From: Acidimicrobiales bacterium
GTDB lineage: Bacteria; Actinomycetota; Acidimicrobiia; Acidimicrobiales; JADJXE01
Assembly (NCBI GenBank): GCA_016716005.1
Contig: JADJXE010000001.1
Span: 571,001 to 635,000, forward strand
DNA: 64,000 bases
Direction of reading: 5' to 3'
Shown here: positions 49,150 through 56,885 of the stretch, piece after piece
How positions within the stretch are numbered: the first letter of the stretch is position 1
How the letters are laid out: every line of letters begins with the position of its first letter
Position numbers and translations under genes: made by a program
The notes under the pieces: generated by a model
Told to the model about the DNA's origin: nothing
Database searches by the model: none
The model's input: the letters and a program-made list of their open reading frames with translations, nothing else

Positions 49150-50882
49150 CCGAGGGGGCGGGCGAGCCCATCTGGATCGTCGACGACGCCCCCAGCCATC
49201 GCTTCCCGCTGTACACGCGGGGGAACGTGGGCGAGGTCTTCCCCACGGTCGTGAGCCCGCTCACCTGGTCGCTGTTCGGGGAGATGGCCGAGCTGGGGTG
49301 GCGGGACGCGTTCACCCGATTCGGGGTGCTCGTGCCAGCCGACGTGGCCGGCGAGCGCATGCTGCTGCTCGGCGTGTTCGGCGGCTACGCGTACCTGAAC
49401 GCGTCCTACATCCGGGTGCTCGCGGTGCGGACACCCGGCATGACCGTCGCCGACCTGGACCGGCAGTTCTTCGGCGAGTCGGAGGCGCCGCCCTACGTGC
49501 CCCGCCCCGGCGACCGCCACCTGCTGGCCTCGCTGCGCGTGGGCGCCACCCTCGCGCGCACCCTCCTGGCTCGCACCCTCCCCGATCTGGACGCCGACAA
49601 GCAGTGGGTGGGCTCGTGGATGCGGCACCTCCCCGACCCTGCCGGAGCCTCCGACCGCGACCTGCTGGCGATCCTCAACGGCTTCCGTCCGATGTTCCGG
49701 CAGCTGTTCGGGCGGCACGTCCTCATGACCTTCCAGGGCCAGATCGGGCCCGGTCTCCTCGCGTCGCTGTGCACGGGGAGGCTGGGGGATCCGACCCTGC
49801 CCACGACCCTCCTCGCCGGCATCGGTGACGTCGAGTCGGCGGCGCCGTCGGTGGCGCTCTGGGACCTCGGCCGCCTGGTGGCCGCCAGCCCCGTGCTCAC
49901 GGGGCTGTTCGACCGCGGCCTGGACGGGCTGGGCCTGCGCCTGGCCGCCGCCACCGGCGGCGCCGCCGAGCAGTTCCGAGCCGGCTTCGCGGCCTTCATC
50001 GCCGAGCACGGGTGCCGAGGCCCCAACGAGTGGGAGGGGGCCGCAGCGGTGTGGGCCACCCACCCGGCGACGGCGCTCGCCGCCATCGACCGGCTCCGGG
50101 GCGCCGACCCCGGCCACGACCCGCGCCGCCAGCAGGAGCGCCTGCGGCTCCGGCGGGTGGCAGCCACCGACGCCGCCCGAGCCGCCCTCCGAGCGCCCCA
50201 GCGCCTGCAGCTCGACCTGGCCCTGCGGTCCGCCCAGCTGTTCTCGCAGGGCCGCGAGCGGAGCAAGACGACCGTGATCCGGGCCCTGCACGCCGTCCGC
50301 CTGGCTCAGCGCGAGCTCGCCCGTCGCGGTCGCGACCGGGGCGGACCCGACGATCTCACCGATCTGTGGCTGCTCACCATCGGCGAGCTGCCCGCGTACC
50401 TGGCCGACCCGGCGTCGTTCGCCGAAGTGCTCGACGCCCGCCGGGCCACACGCGACCGCCTGCGCGGGCTCGAACCGCCCTTCGTCGTCGACGGGCAGGT
50501 CCCCCCGATCGAGCGCTGGGCGCGCCGTGCCACCCAGGCGACGGTCGTCCACGCCGGCACCACCCTGCTCGGCATCAGCGGCTGCCCCGGCATCGCGCGC
50601 GGCCGGGCCCGCGTGGTGCTCGACCCCGCAGACCCCCGGGGCCTCGGCCCCGGCGAGGTGCTGGTGGCTCCCATCACCGACCCCTCGTGGACGCCGCTGT
50701 TCCTGGCCGCCGACGCGGTGGTCGTCGACGTCGGCGCCCAGCTCAGCCACGCCGTGATCGTGAGCCGGGAGCTCGGGATCCCGTGCGTGGTCAGCGTCAC
50801 GGACGCTACCCGCTCGATCCCCGACGGGGCCCTGGTGGAGGTCGACGGCGATCGCGGGCAGGTGCGGGTGCTGTCGGTCTAG
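49146..50882 (+). CDS. PEP-utilising mobile-domain protein without ATP-grasp
   Basis: A 578-residue protein whose C-terminal ~75 residues form the phosphohistidine swivelling domain of PEP synthases and rifampicin phosphotransferases. H535 in QLSHAVIVSRELGIPCVV is the candidate phosphorylated His. The ~480 residues before it are mostly helical and Arg/Ala-rich, matching the central part of such enzymes, but no N-terminal ATP-grasp domain precedes it. It may work with a separate partner or have another role. The GTG start overlaps the previous gene by 4 nt. The end overlaps a small convergent gene by 4 nt. Confidence 0.78.
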   Translation: MTEGAGEPIWIVDDAPSHRFPLYTRGNVGEVFPTVVSPLTWSLFGEMAELGWRDAFTRFGVLVPADVAGERMLLLGVFGGYAYLNASYIRVLAVRTPGMTVADLDRQFFGESEAPPYVPRPGDRHLLASLRVGATLARTLLARTLPDLDADKQWVGSWMRHLPDPAGASDRDLLAILNGFRPMFRQLFGRHVLMTFQGQIGPGLLASLCTGRLGDPTLPTTLLAGIGDVESAAPSVALWDLGRLVAASPVLTGLFDRGLDGLGLRLAAATGGAAEQFRAGFAAFIAEHGCRGPNEWEGAAAVWATHPATALAAIDRLRGADPGHDPRRQQERLRLRRVAATDAARAALRAPQRLQLDLALRSAQLFSQGRERSKTTVIRALHAVRLAQRELARRGRDRGGPDDLTDLWLLTIGELPAYLADPASFAEVLDARRATRDRLRGLEPPFVVDGQVPPIERWARRATQATVVHAGTTLLGISGCPGIARGRARVVLDPADPRGLGPGEVLVAPITDPSWTPLFLAADAVVVDVGAQLSHAVIVSRELGIPCVVSVTDATRSIPDGALVEVDGDRGQVRVLSV

Positions 50883-51163
50883 GGATCGGGGCGAGCCGGC
50901 GGTGGCTCCACGTCCAGGCCGGCCCCGGCAAGGTCGCGGAGCAGGGTGACCCGCTCGGTCGGCGCCAGCGGCACGCGCTCCGGGGCGTCGACCTCGAGCA
51001 TCTCGGCCGCGAGGACCAACCGCTCGTCCAGCCGGCGCGACACGTCCCGCAGCTGCTCGTCCCGCTGTGGGACCAGGTCCGGGAGCGCGGCCACGACCGC
51101 CAGCTCCCGACGAAGATCGCGCAGCTCCGCCGCCAGGCGCTCGATCGGCGGGTAGGGGTCCAC
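50879..51163 (-). CDS. Small coiled-coil protein, hypothetical
   Basis: A 94-residue acidic/basic helical protein (PIERLAAELRDLRRELAVV ... RDEQLRDVSRRLDERLVLAAEML) that looks like a short coiled coil with a Pro-rich end. It has no recognised family. The GTG at 51163 puts it divergent from the AlkB gene with a 57-nt gap, and it just overlaps the convergent PEP-domain gene. Filling the gap exactly is the main support for its being real. Confidence 0.5.
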   Translation of the reverse strand: MDPYPPIERLAAELRDLRRELAVVAALPDLVPQRDEQLRDVSRRLDERLVLAAEMLEVDAPERVPLAPTERVTLLRDLAGAGLDVEPPPARPDP

Positions 51164-51207
51164 ACGGCCAGTCTCCCGCGCGGTCGCACGCAGGTGCGGG
51201 AGGCGAC

Positions 51208-51213
51208 TACTGT
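51208..51213 (+). promoter_or_regulatory. -10 box of the AlkB-type gene (leaderless)
   Basis: TACTGT lies 7 nt before the GTG at 51221, and no ribosome-binding site lies between them. Confidence 0.4.
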
Positions 51214-51220
51214 CGAACGA

Positions 51221-51856
51221 GTGTTCGTGGGATGGCAGCCCTCGCTGCTCGAGGTCGGCTCGCCCGGGGTCGACCGCGGGTTCGCCACGATCCACCGCCA
51301 CGAGCTCGCCGACGGCGCCTGGGTCGACCACCAGCCCGCCTGGCTCACCGGCGCCGACACCCTGTTCGAGCGACTGGTCCACGAGCTGCCGTGGCGCACC
51401 CGTCCGGTGGCCATGGACGGCGAGCGGCTCGTCGAGCCCCGGCTCACGTGGTGGTGGCGCCGCGACGACGCCGATGCCCCGCCGCTCCCCGGCGTGGTGG
51501 TCGAGGCGCTCCGCGTCCTGTCGGCCCGCTACGAGCGCGACTTCGACTCGGTCGGGTGCAACCTCTACCGCGGCGGCGCCGACTCGGTCGGCTGGCATGC
51601 CGAACGCGAGGGCCGCACGGGCCCCGAGCCCGTCGTGGCCATGGTGTCGCTGGGCGAGGCCCGGCCGTTCCTCCTGCGCCCGGCGGGCGGTGGCGCCTCG
51701 CGCGCCTTCCGGCTCGGGCACGGCGACCTGCTGGTGATGGGAGGCTCGTGCCAGCGGACCTGGCAGCACCGGGTGCCCAAGGTGCGGGCCGCGGGTCCGC
51801 GAATGAGCCTGACCTTCCGGCACGGTGTGGAGCCCCCGCCGGGCGACGCCGCCTGA
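51221..51856 (+). CDS. alkB: AlkB-type 2-oxoglutarate/Fe(II) dioxygenase with HxE variation
   Basis: A 211-residue AlkB-family protein, expected to remove alkyl lesions from nucleic acids by oxidative demethylation. GCNLYRGGADSVGWHAEREG aligns with the iron-binding segment, but the usual HxD is H126-Ala-E128 (codons CAT GCC GAA), an Asp-to-Glu change. The distal ligand is H183 (WQHRVPK) and RMSLTFRH carries the 2-oxoglutarate-binding Arg pair. MVSLGEARPFLLR is typical of the family. The GTG start has a -10 box 7 nt upstream. Whether a Glu ligand is tolerated is uncertain. Confidence 0.85.
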   Translation: MFVGWQPSLLEVGSPGVDRGFATIHRHELADGAWVDHQPAWLTGADTLFERLVHELPWRTRPVAMDGERLVEPRLTWWWRRDDADAPPLPGVVVEALRVLSARYERDFDSVGCNLYRGGADSVGWHAEREGRTGPEPVVAMVSLGEARPFLLRPAGGGASRAFRLGHGDLLVMGGSCQRTWQHRVPKVRAAGPRMSLTFRHGVEPPPGDAA

Positions 51857-51863
51857 GCCGGCC

Positions 51864-52775
51864 TCACACCAGGGCGTTCACCGACCGCAGGGCCGTGTAC
51901 AGGGCCACGCCGACCAGCAGCACCACGAACGCGCGCGACAGGCGGGTGGCGTCGACCCGGTGGCCGACCCAGCTCCCCGCGGCCACGCCGGCCATGGCCG
52001 ACACCGCGAAGGGAAGGGCCACGCCCCAGTCGAGGTTGCCGGCGCCACCCCGCGCCGCCAGGGCCACGGCCGAGTTGACGGCGATCACGAGCAGCGAGGT
52101 GCCGACCGCCTCCGGCATCCGGAAGCGCAGCACCAGCACCAGGGCGGGCACGATCACGAAGCCGCCCCCCACCCCGAAGAACCCCGTCATGAGCCCGACG
52201 ACCGAGCCGGCCACGAGCACCTCGACCACGGCGCGGGCGTCGAGGCGTCTCCGGGCCGTGGTGGCGGTGAGGAGGCCGGTGGCCTCCACGGCCAGCTCGT
52301 CGTCGAGCTCGTCGACGACATCCTCGAGCGGCACGTCGCCGGCCTCCGGCCCGTGCACCACCCGGGTCCTCCGCCACATGGCGACCGCGGCGACGACCAT
52401 CACCGCCGAGAACAAGAGCAGCAGCACGTCGGGGTCGACGCCCGCGTTGAGCGCCGACCCCACCAGCGACCCACCCACGCCGGCGGCACCGAACAGCAGG
52501 CCCGGTCCCCACACCACCGTGTGCCGGCGGGCGTGCGGGACGAGGCCCACGAGCGCCGACAGGCCCACGACCACGAGGGAGACGGACGTGGCCTCCTTGG
52601 GCGCCAGCCCGGCCACGTACACGAGGGCCGGCACCGCGAGGATCGAGCCGCCGCCCCCCAGGGCTCCGAGGGACACTCCGATGAGGAACCCCAGCGGTGA
52701 GGCCGCCAGGGCGCGGGTGCCGGCGGCGAGCACCAGGGGCCGGGCGCCGGTGACAAGGGCGAGCGGCCCGATCAC
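51864..52775 (-). CDS. TauE/SafE family sulfite exporter-like protein of the cst operon
   Basis: A 303-residue TSUP-family membrane protein with about eight helices in two halves. The Gly-rich motifs GVSLGALGGGGSILAVPALV and GLMTGFFGVGGGFVIVPALV start each half. An acidic loop (GPEAGDVPLEDVVDELDDELA) joins the halves on one face. As the last gene of an operon for persulfide oxidation it probably exports sulfite or thiosulfate made by the upstream enzymes. The GTG start overlaps the rhodanese stop by 4 nt. It is distinct from the TauE-like protein at 24658. Confidence 0.88.
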   Translation of the reverse strand: MIGPLALVTGARPLVLAAGTRALAASPLGFLIGVSLGALGGGGSILAVPALVYVAGLAPKEATSVSLVVVGLSALVGLVPHARRHTVVWGPGLLFGAAGVGGSLVGSALNAGVDPDVLLLLFSAVMVVAAVAMWRRTRVVHGPEAGDVPLEDVVDELDDELAVEATGLLTATTARRRLDARAVVEVLVAGSVVGLMTGFFGVGGGFVIVPALVLVLRFRMPEAVGTSLLVIAVNSAVALAARGGAGNLDWGVALPFAVSAMAGVAAGSWVGHRVDATRLSRAFVVLLVGVALYTALRSVNALV

Positions 52776-53122
52776 GCCACCCGCCCGGCACCGCCGTCGT
52801 CGGTGACCACGGGCAGCCCGGCCCGAGCCCAGGCCTGCATCCCCCCCACCAGGTTCACGGCGTCGTAGCCGTGCTTGACCAGGGCGTCGGTGGCCCGGCC
52901 CGAGCGGTTGCCGGAGCGGCACACCATCACCAGCCTGGTGTCGGCGGGCAGCTCGCCCAGCCGCTGGCCCAGCTGCCCCAGCGGCACGTGCACGGCGCCC
53001 GGCGCGTGGCCGGCGTGCCACTCGTCGGGCTCGCGAACGTCGACCAGCACGTTCGGCTCGGCGATGGCGCCGACCTCGAGGGGGTCGACCGACGGCACGT
53101 GATGGCGGTGGAACAGGCTCAC
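52772..53122 (-). CDS. Single-domain rhodanese (sulfurtransferase)
   Basis: A 116-residue one-domain rhodanese. The active-site loop is CRSGNRS, with the Cys that carries the persulfide, preceded by LVDVREPDEWHAGHAPGAVHVPL, the CH2A region. A short His-rich N terminus (SLFHRHHVPS) could bind metal. It would move sulfane sulfur between low-molecular-weight persulfides, the neighbouring dioxygenase and other acceptors. Start and stop overlap both neighbours by 4 nt, so all three genes are translated as a coupled unit. Confidence 0.93.
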   Translation of the reverse strand: MSLFHRHHVPSVDPLEVGAIAEPNVLVDVREPDEWHAGHAPGAVHVPLGQLGQRLGELPADTRLVMVCRSGNRSGRATDALVKHGYDAVNLVGGMQAWARAGLPVVTDDGGAGRVA

Positions 53123-54531
53123 GAGATCACCTCGGTCTCGTCGGGGCGGATCACGGGCAGGTGCACGGTGGCCCAGGCGTCGAAACCGCCCAACAGGTCG
53201 GACACGTCGCCGAAGCCGTTGGCCTCGAGCGTGCTGGCCGCCACCGCCGACCGGTACCCGCCGGCGCAGTACACCGCGACCGGGCGGCCGGGGTCGAGCG
53301 CGCGGAACCGGTTGACGAAGTCGGCGAGGGGCATCAGGGCGGCGCCCGGGATCATGCCGAGGCGCGCCTCGCCGGGGTTGCGCACGTCGACCACCTGGAG
53401 GTCGGGCACGTCGCCGAGCCGCTCGGCCAGGGCCTCGGTGGTGAGGCGGCTGCTGCGGGCGACCAGGTCGGGCCGCTCCACGAACGCGCGGATGGGGTCG
53501 TCCAGCCGGCCCACGACCTGGTCGAAGCCGATCCGCCCGAGGCGGATCCTGGCCTCCATCGCACCGTCGTCGTTCTCGGCGACGACGATCACGGGCTGAT
53601 GGGGCTGGAGGACGTCGCCCGCGTACTCGGCGAACCGACCGCTCAGCCCGATGTTGACCGAACCGAGGAGGTGGCCCGCGGCGAAGTCGGCAGGATCGCG
53701 CGTGTCGACGACCACGGCGCCCTGGCGCTGCAGCTCGAGCACGCGGTCGAGGGCCAGCGCGGCCGGGGCCTCGACCTCGTCCAGGGTCGGACGCTCCTGG
53801 CGGTTCCGGCTCGCCGCGAAGGCGAAGTAGAGCGGGGCGAGCGGCTGACCCTCGGTGATGGCCTGCACGAAGTCGTCCTCGCTCATCGGCTGGAGGGCGT
53901 AGTTCGTCCGGCGTTGATCGCCGATCGTCGACGCGGTCTCGGTGCTGAGGTTCCTCCCGCAGGCCGAGCCTGCGCCGTGCGCGGGGAACACCCGGGTCGC
54001 GTCCGGCAGCGACAGCAGCTGCTCGTGCAACGAGTGGTACAGCTGGCGGGCCAGCTCGTCGGCGCTGACACCGATCGACGCGAGCAGGTCGGGCCGGCCG
54101 ACGTCGCCGATGAACAGGGTGTCGCCGGTGAGCACGCCGTAGGGCACCTCGTCGTCACCGTTCTCGTACACCACGACGGAGAGCGACTCGGGGGTGTGCC
54201 CCGGCGTGTGGCGGATCTCGAGGGTGACCTGGCCGAGCGACAGGCGCTGGCCGTGGGCCAGCCCCTCGATGGGGTAGTCGGCCGTCGCGCCCTCGGCGTA
54301 GGAGATGACGGCGCCCGTCGCGCCGGCCAGCTCGAGGTGGCCGCTCAGGAAGTCGGCGTGGAAGTGGGTCTCGATCACCCGCTCGACGACGAGCCCGTGG
54401 GCCTCGGCGTCGGCGAGGTACCGGGCCACGTCGCGCTGGGGGTCGACGACCACGGCGCGGCCGGTGCCCTGGTCGCCGATCAGGTAGCTCGCGTGCGACA
54501 AGCAGTCCAGGTAGTACTGCTGGAAGTACAA
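53119..54531 (-). CDS. cstB: Persulfide dioxygenase-rhodanese fusion, CstB-like
   Basis: A 470-residue protein with a metallo-beta-lactamase-fold persulfide dioxygenase domain (about 1-240), an inactive rhodanese domain (about 262-355) and an active rhodanese domain (about 365-465). The probable Fe(II) ligands are H56, H112 and D137 (THFHADFLSGH, TPGHTPES, TGDTLF). The first rhodanese loop lacks Cys (VVAENDDGA); the second has C422 (YCAGGYRSA). C191 in SACGRNLS is another conserved-looking Cys. This domain order matches CstB of Staphylococcus aureus, which turns persulfides into thiosulfate. The gene follows the cstR-like gene by 91 nt. Confidence 0.92.
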   Translation of the reverse strand: MYFQQYYLDCLSHASYLIGDQGTGRAVVVDPQRDVARYLADAEAHGLVVERVIETHFHADFLSGHLELAGATGAVISYAEGATADYPIEGLAHGQRLSLGQVTLEIRHTPGHTPESLSVVVYENGDDEVPYGVLTGDTLFIGDVGRPDLLASIGVSADELARQLYHSLHEQLLSLPDATRVFPAHGAGSACGRNLSTETASTIGDQRRTNYALQPMSEDDFVQAITEGQPLAPLYFAFAASRNRQERPTLDEVEAPAALALDRVLELQRQGAVVVDTRDPADFAAGHLLGSVNIGLSGRFAEYAGDVLQPHQPVIVVAENDDGAMEARIRLGRIGFDQVVGRLDDPIRAFVERPDLVARSSRLTTEALAERLGDVPDLQVVDVRNPGEARLGMIPGAALMPLADFVNRFRALDPGRPVAVYCAGGYRSAVAASTLEANGFGDVSDLLGGFDAWATVHLPVIRPDETEVIS

Positions 54532-54622
54532 GGCCGTCTCCTCGCGGGAATCGGGGCCGGGCGTTGCCGGCCGGTTCTTGGTTCTCCTGGGACGAGCGGT
54601 CGGCCGCAGGGCGCGCCGCCCG

Positions 54623-54892
54623 TCAGGCCAGCTTCAGGAAGAGCCGCTCGACCTCCTCCAGCGACTCGCCACTGCGGGCCGCGGCCTCCGGGTCGCGCAG
54701 GCAGGCCTGCAGGTCGGCCGACAGGAGCCGGAACCCGACCTGGTCGAGCGCGCTCCGGGCCGCCCGGAGCTGGGTGACCACGTCGCGGCACGGACGTCCC
54801 TCGTGCAGCATCACCTGCAGCCCCCGGACCTGGCCCTCGACCTTCCTCAGCCGGGCGACCAGCTCCTGGGCGGTGGTCTGGGACACGGCCAC
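54623..54892 (-). CDS. cstR: CsoR-family repressor, CstR-type persulfide sensor
   Basis: An 89-residue all-helical regulator of the CsoR/RcnR/CstR (DUF156) family. C35 (EGRPCRDVV) and C64 (LQACL) correspond to the two reactive cysteines. The His that completes copper binding in CsoR, four residues before the second Cys, is Asp (D60). Loss of that His is characteristic of the persulfide sensor CstR, and the operon content agrees. The GTG at 54892 has GGGAGG upstream and gives the usual length; a GTG at 54916 is possible. A matching operator overlaps its promoter, so it represses itself and the operon. Confidence 0.9.
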   Translation of the reverse strand: MAVSQTTAQELVARLRKVEGQVRGLQVMLHEGRPCRDVVTQLRAARSALDQVGFRLLSADLQACLRDPEAAARSGESLEEVERLFLKLA

Positions 54893-54918
54893 GGTGCACC
54901 TCCCGCTCTGCTGCACTC

Positions 54919-54947
54919 ACTATACCCCTGGGGGTATCTGGGCGCAA
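54919..54947 (-). promoter_or_regulatory. cst operon promoter with CsoR/CstR-type operator
   Basis: On the minus strand TTGCGC (plus 54942-54947) and TATAGT (plus 54919-54924) are 17 nt apart. The perfect palindrome ATACCCC-TG-GGGGTAT (54922-54937) fills the spacer and overlaps the -10 by three bases. C-run/G-run palindromes flanked by AT are the known operator type of CsoR and CstR proteins. The divergent gene at 55011 could share this control. Confidence 0.85.
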
Positions 54948-55010
54948 CCCCCTCCACTCGCGGTCGCCGCCGAGTTGGCCGAGCACCGCCGGTGGGTCCA
55001 CCCTCGCGAG

Positions 55011-55895
55011 GTGGTGGATCCCCTCGCTCCCCTGCAGCACGCCGTGGCCGCCACGGTGCGCCGGCTGCTCACCGGCTCGGCGCGGCCGGCCGACAGCCCG
55101 TTCGCCGGGCCCGGCGACGCCGGGCTCCACGGCCCCGGCAGCGTGACCTGGCGGGTGCACGCCGACCTGTCGATGCTCGTGGGGGGCGTGCGGGCCCTGC
55201 TCCTCCAGACCCTGCACCCGCTGGCCATGGCGGGCGTGGCCGACCACTCCGACTACCGACGCGACCCCTGGGGGCGGCTGCAGCGAACCGCCGCGTTCGT
55301 CGGCGCCACCACCTACGGCACCACCGAGCAGGCCCTCGCCGCGGTGGAGACGGTGCGCCGGGTGCACGAGCGGGTCCAGGGCGTCGCGCCCGACGGCCGC
55401 CCGTACCGAGCCCAGGACCCCGACCTGCTGACCTGGGTCCACGCCACCGAGGTCGACAGCCTCCTGGGCGCGTTCCGCCGCTACGGCGGCCGGCTCACCC
55501 CCGCCGACCAGGACCGCTACGTGGCGGAGATGGCGACGGTCGCCGGCCTCCTCGGCGCGGCCGACCCCCCTCGCTCGGCCGGCGCCCTGGCCGCCTACCT
55601 GCGCGACGTCCGGCCCGAGCTGCGCGCCGGCCCGAGCGCCCACCAGGCGGTTCGGTACCTGCTCGCGCCGCCCCTGCCCCTCCCGGCCCGGCCGGCCTAC
55701 GGGTTGCTGGCTGCCGCCGCCGTCGAGCTCCTGCCCTTCTGGGCCCGCCTCGAGCTGCGCCTGCCGCTGCCGCCGGTGACCGGCGCAGTGGCCGTCCGCC
55801 CTGCGGCCGCGGGGTTGATCCAGGTGATGCGCTGGTCGCTGGGCCCGTCGCCGGCCCGGGCCGCAGCCGAGGCCCGCGCCGGCGCGGGCCCCTGA
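55011..55895 (+). CDS. Oxygenase MpaB / DUF2236 family protein
   Basis: A 294-residue protein of the DUF2236 family, which includes the latex-clearing protein Lcp and fungal MpaB, both haem or iron oxygenases. GPGSVTWRVHADLSMLVGGVRALLLQTLHPLAMAGVADHSDY is the N-terminal signature (read here in pieces), and WVHATEVDSLL contains the His-Ala-Thr motif that contributes to cofactor binding in relatives. GTG at 55011 is a conservative start; a TTG at 54975 is also in frame, and no good ribosome-binding site marks either. It is divergent from the cst operon and close to its operator. The substrate is unknown. Confidence 0.78.
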   Translation: MVDPLAPLQHAVAATVRRLLTGSARPADSPFAGPGDAGLHGPGSVTWRVHADLSMLVGGVRALLLQTLHPLAMAGVADHSDYRRDPWGRLQRTAAFVGATTYGTTEQALAAVETVRRVHERVQGVAPDGRPYRAQDPDLLTWVHATEVDSLLGAFRRYGGRLTPADQDRYVAEMATVAGLLGAADPPRSAGALAAYLRDVRPELRAGPSAHQAVRYLLAPPLPLPARPAYGLLAAAAVELLPFWARLELRLPLPPVTGAVAVRPAAAGLIQVMRWSLGPSPARAAAEARAGAGP

Positions 55896-55901
55896 CCGCG
55901 A

Positions 55902-56882
55902 TCAGCCCGGGGTCGGTGCGTCGGGTCGCAGCAGCCCGGCAGACCGCAGGGCGTCCCACAGCCCGACGGGCACGGGCCGCTCGAACCGAGCCACGTTCTG
56001 TCGCACCTCGTCGGCCGACCGGGCCCCGATGAGCACGGAGGCCACCGCAGGGTGGGCGGCCGGCAGCTGGAGCGCCGCCGCCGCGAGCGGCACGTCGAAG
56101 CGGCGGCACACGGCTGCCAGGGCGGCCGCCCGCTCGAGCACTGCGGGGCCGGCCGGCGCGTAGTCGAACGTGGCACCGGGCCCGGGATCGGCCAGCACGC
56201 CGCTGTTGAACACCCCGCCCACGATCACGGCCACGCCCGCCTCGAGGGCCGCGGGCAGCAGGTCGTCGAGGGCGGACTGGTCGAGCAGCGTGTAGCGGCC
56301 CGCCAACAGCACGCAGTCGACGAGGCCGGCGCGCACGAAGCGGGTGAGCATGGCCGACTGGTTCATCCCGGCACCCACCGCGCCGACGACGCCCTCGTCG
56401 CGGAGGCGGCGCAGCTCGGGCAGGACCGCCTCGCGGGCCTCGCCCTCGTGCTCGTCGGGGTCGTGCACGTGGACCACGTCGACCCGGTCGAGGCCGAGGC
56501 GCTCGAAGCTGGCCTCGAGCGACCGGCGGACGCCCGCCGTCGTGACGTCGAACACCGGCCGGACGGGGGGCACGTCGACGAAGACGCCGTCGGGGTCGTC
56601 GCCCGGGACGAGGAGCCGGCCGACCTTGGTGGCGACGACCACCTCGGGGCGGGGCCGGCGCGCCAGCGCCTCACCCAGGCGACGCTCGGCCAGGCCGTGA
56701 CCATAGAGGGGGGCGGTGTCGAACCACCGGATGCCGGCGTCCCACGCGGCGTCGACGGTGGCGCGCCCCTGGTCCTCGCCGACCCGCTCGTACAGGTTCC
56801 CGAGCGGGGCGCACCCCAGCCCGAGCGCGGTGACCCGCACGCCGGTGCCCCCCAGCGGCACTCGCGCCGCGGGATCGGGCAC
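55902..56882 (-). CDS. Aldo/keto reductase, probable L-fucose (aldose) 1-dehydrogenase
   Basis: A 326-residue aldo/keto reductase. WFDTAPLYGHGLAERRLGEAL contains the catalytic Asp and Tyr, VATKVGRLL the catalytic Lys, and DVVHVHDPDEHE the active-site His. The sequence fits the D-threo-aldose / L-fucose 1-dehydrogenase subgroup. Its place as the last gene of a set with L-fuconate dehydratase suggests it oxidises L-fucose (or a similar sugar) at C1 to the lactone. The ATG at 56882 lies 3 nt after the dehydratase stop. No lactonase gene is seen in the cluster. Confidence 0.87.
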   Translation of the reverse strand: MPDPAARVPLGGTGVRVTALGLGCAPLGNLYERVGEDQGRATVDAAWDAGIRWFDTAPLYGHGLAERRLGEALARRPRPEVVVATKVGRLLVPGDDPDGVFVDVPPVRPVFDVTTAGVRRSLEASFERLGLDRVDVVHVHDPDEHEGEAREAVLPELRRLRDEGVVGAVGAGMNQSAMLTRFVRAGLVDCVLLAGRYTLLDQSALDDLLPAALEAGVAVIVGGVFNSGVLADPGPGATFDYAPAGPAVLERAAALAAVCRRFDVPLAAAALQLPAAHPAVASVLIGARSADEVRQNVARFERPVPVGLWDALRSAGLLRPDAPTPG

Positions 56883-56885
56883 GCC

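Noticed and set aside
54622..54916. Copper-responsive csoR-copper ATPase locus
   Set aside because: The third copper ligand (His) is absent and the downstream genes handle persulfide, not copper; no copZ or copA gene is present.
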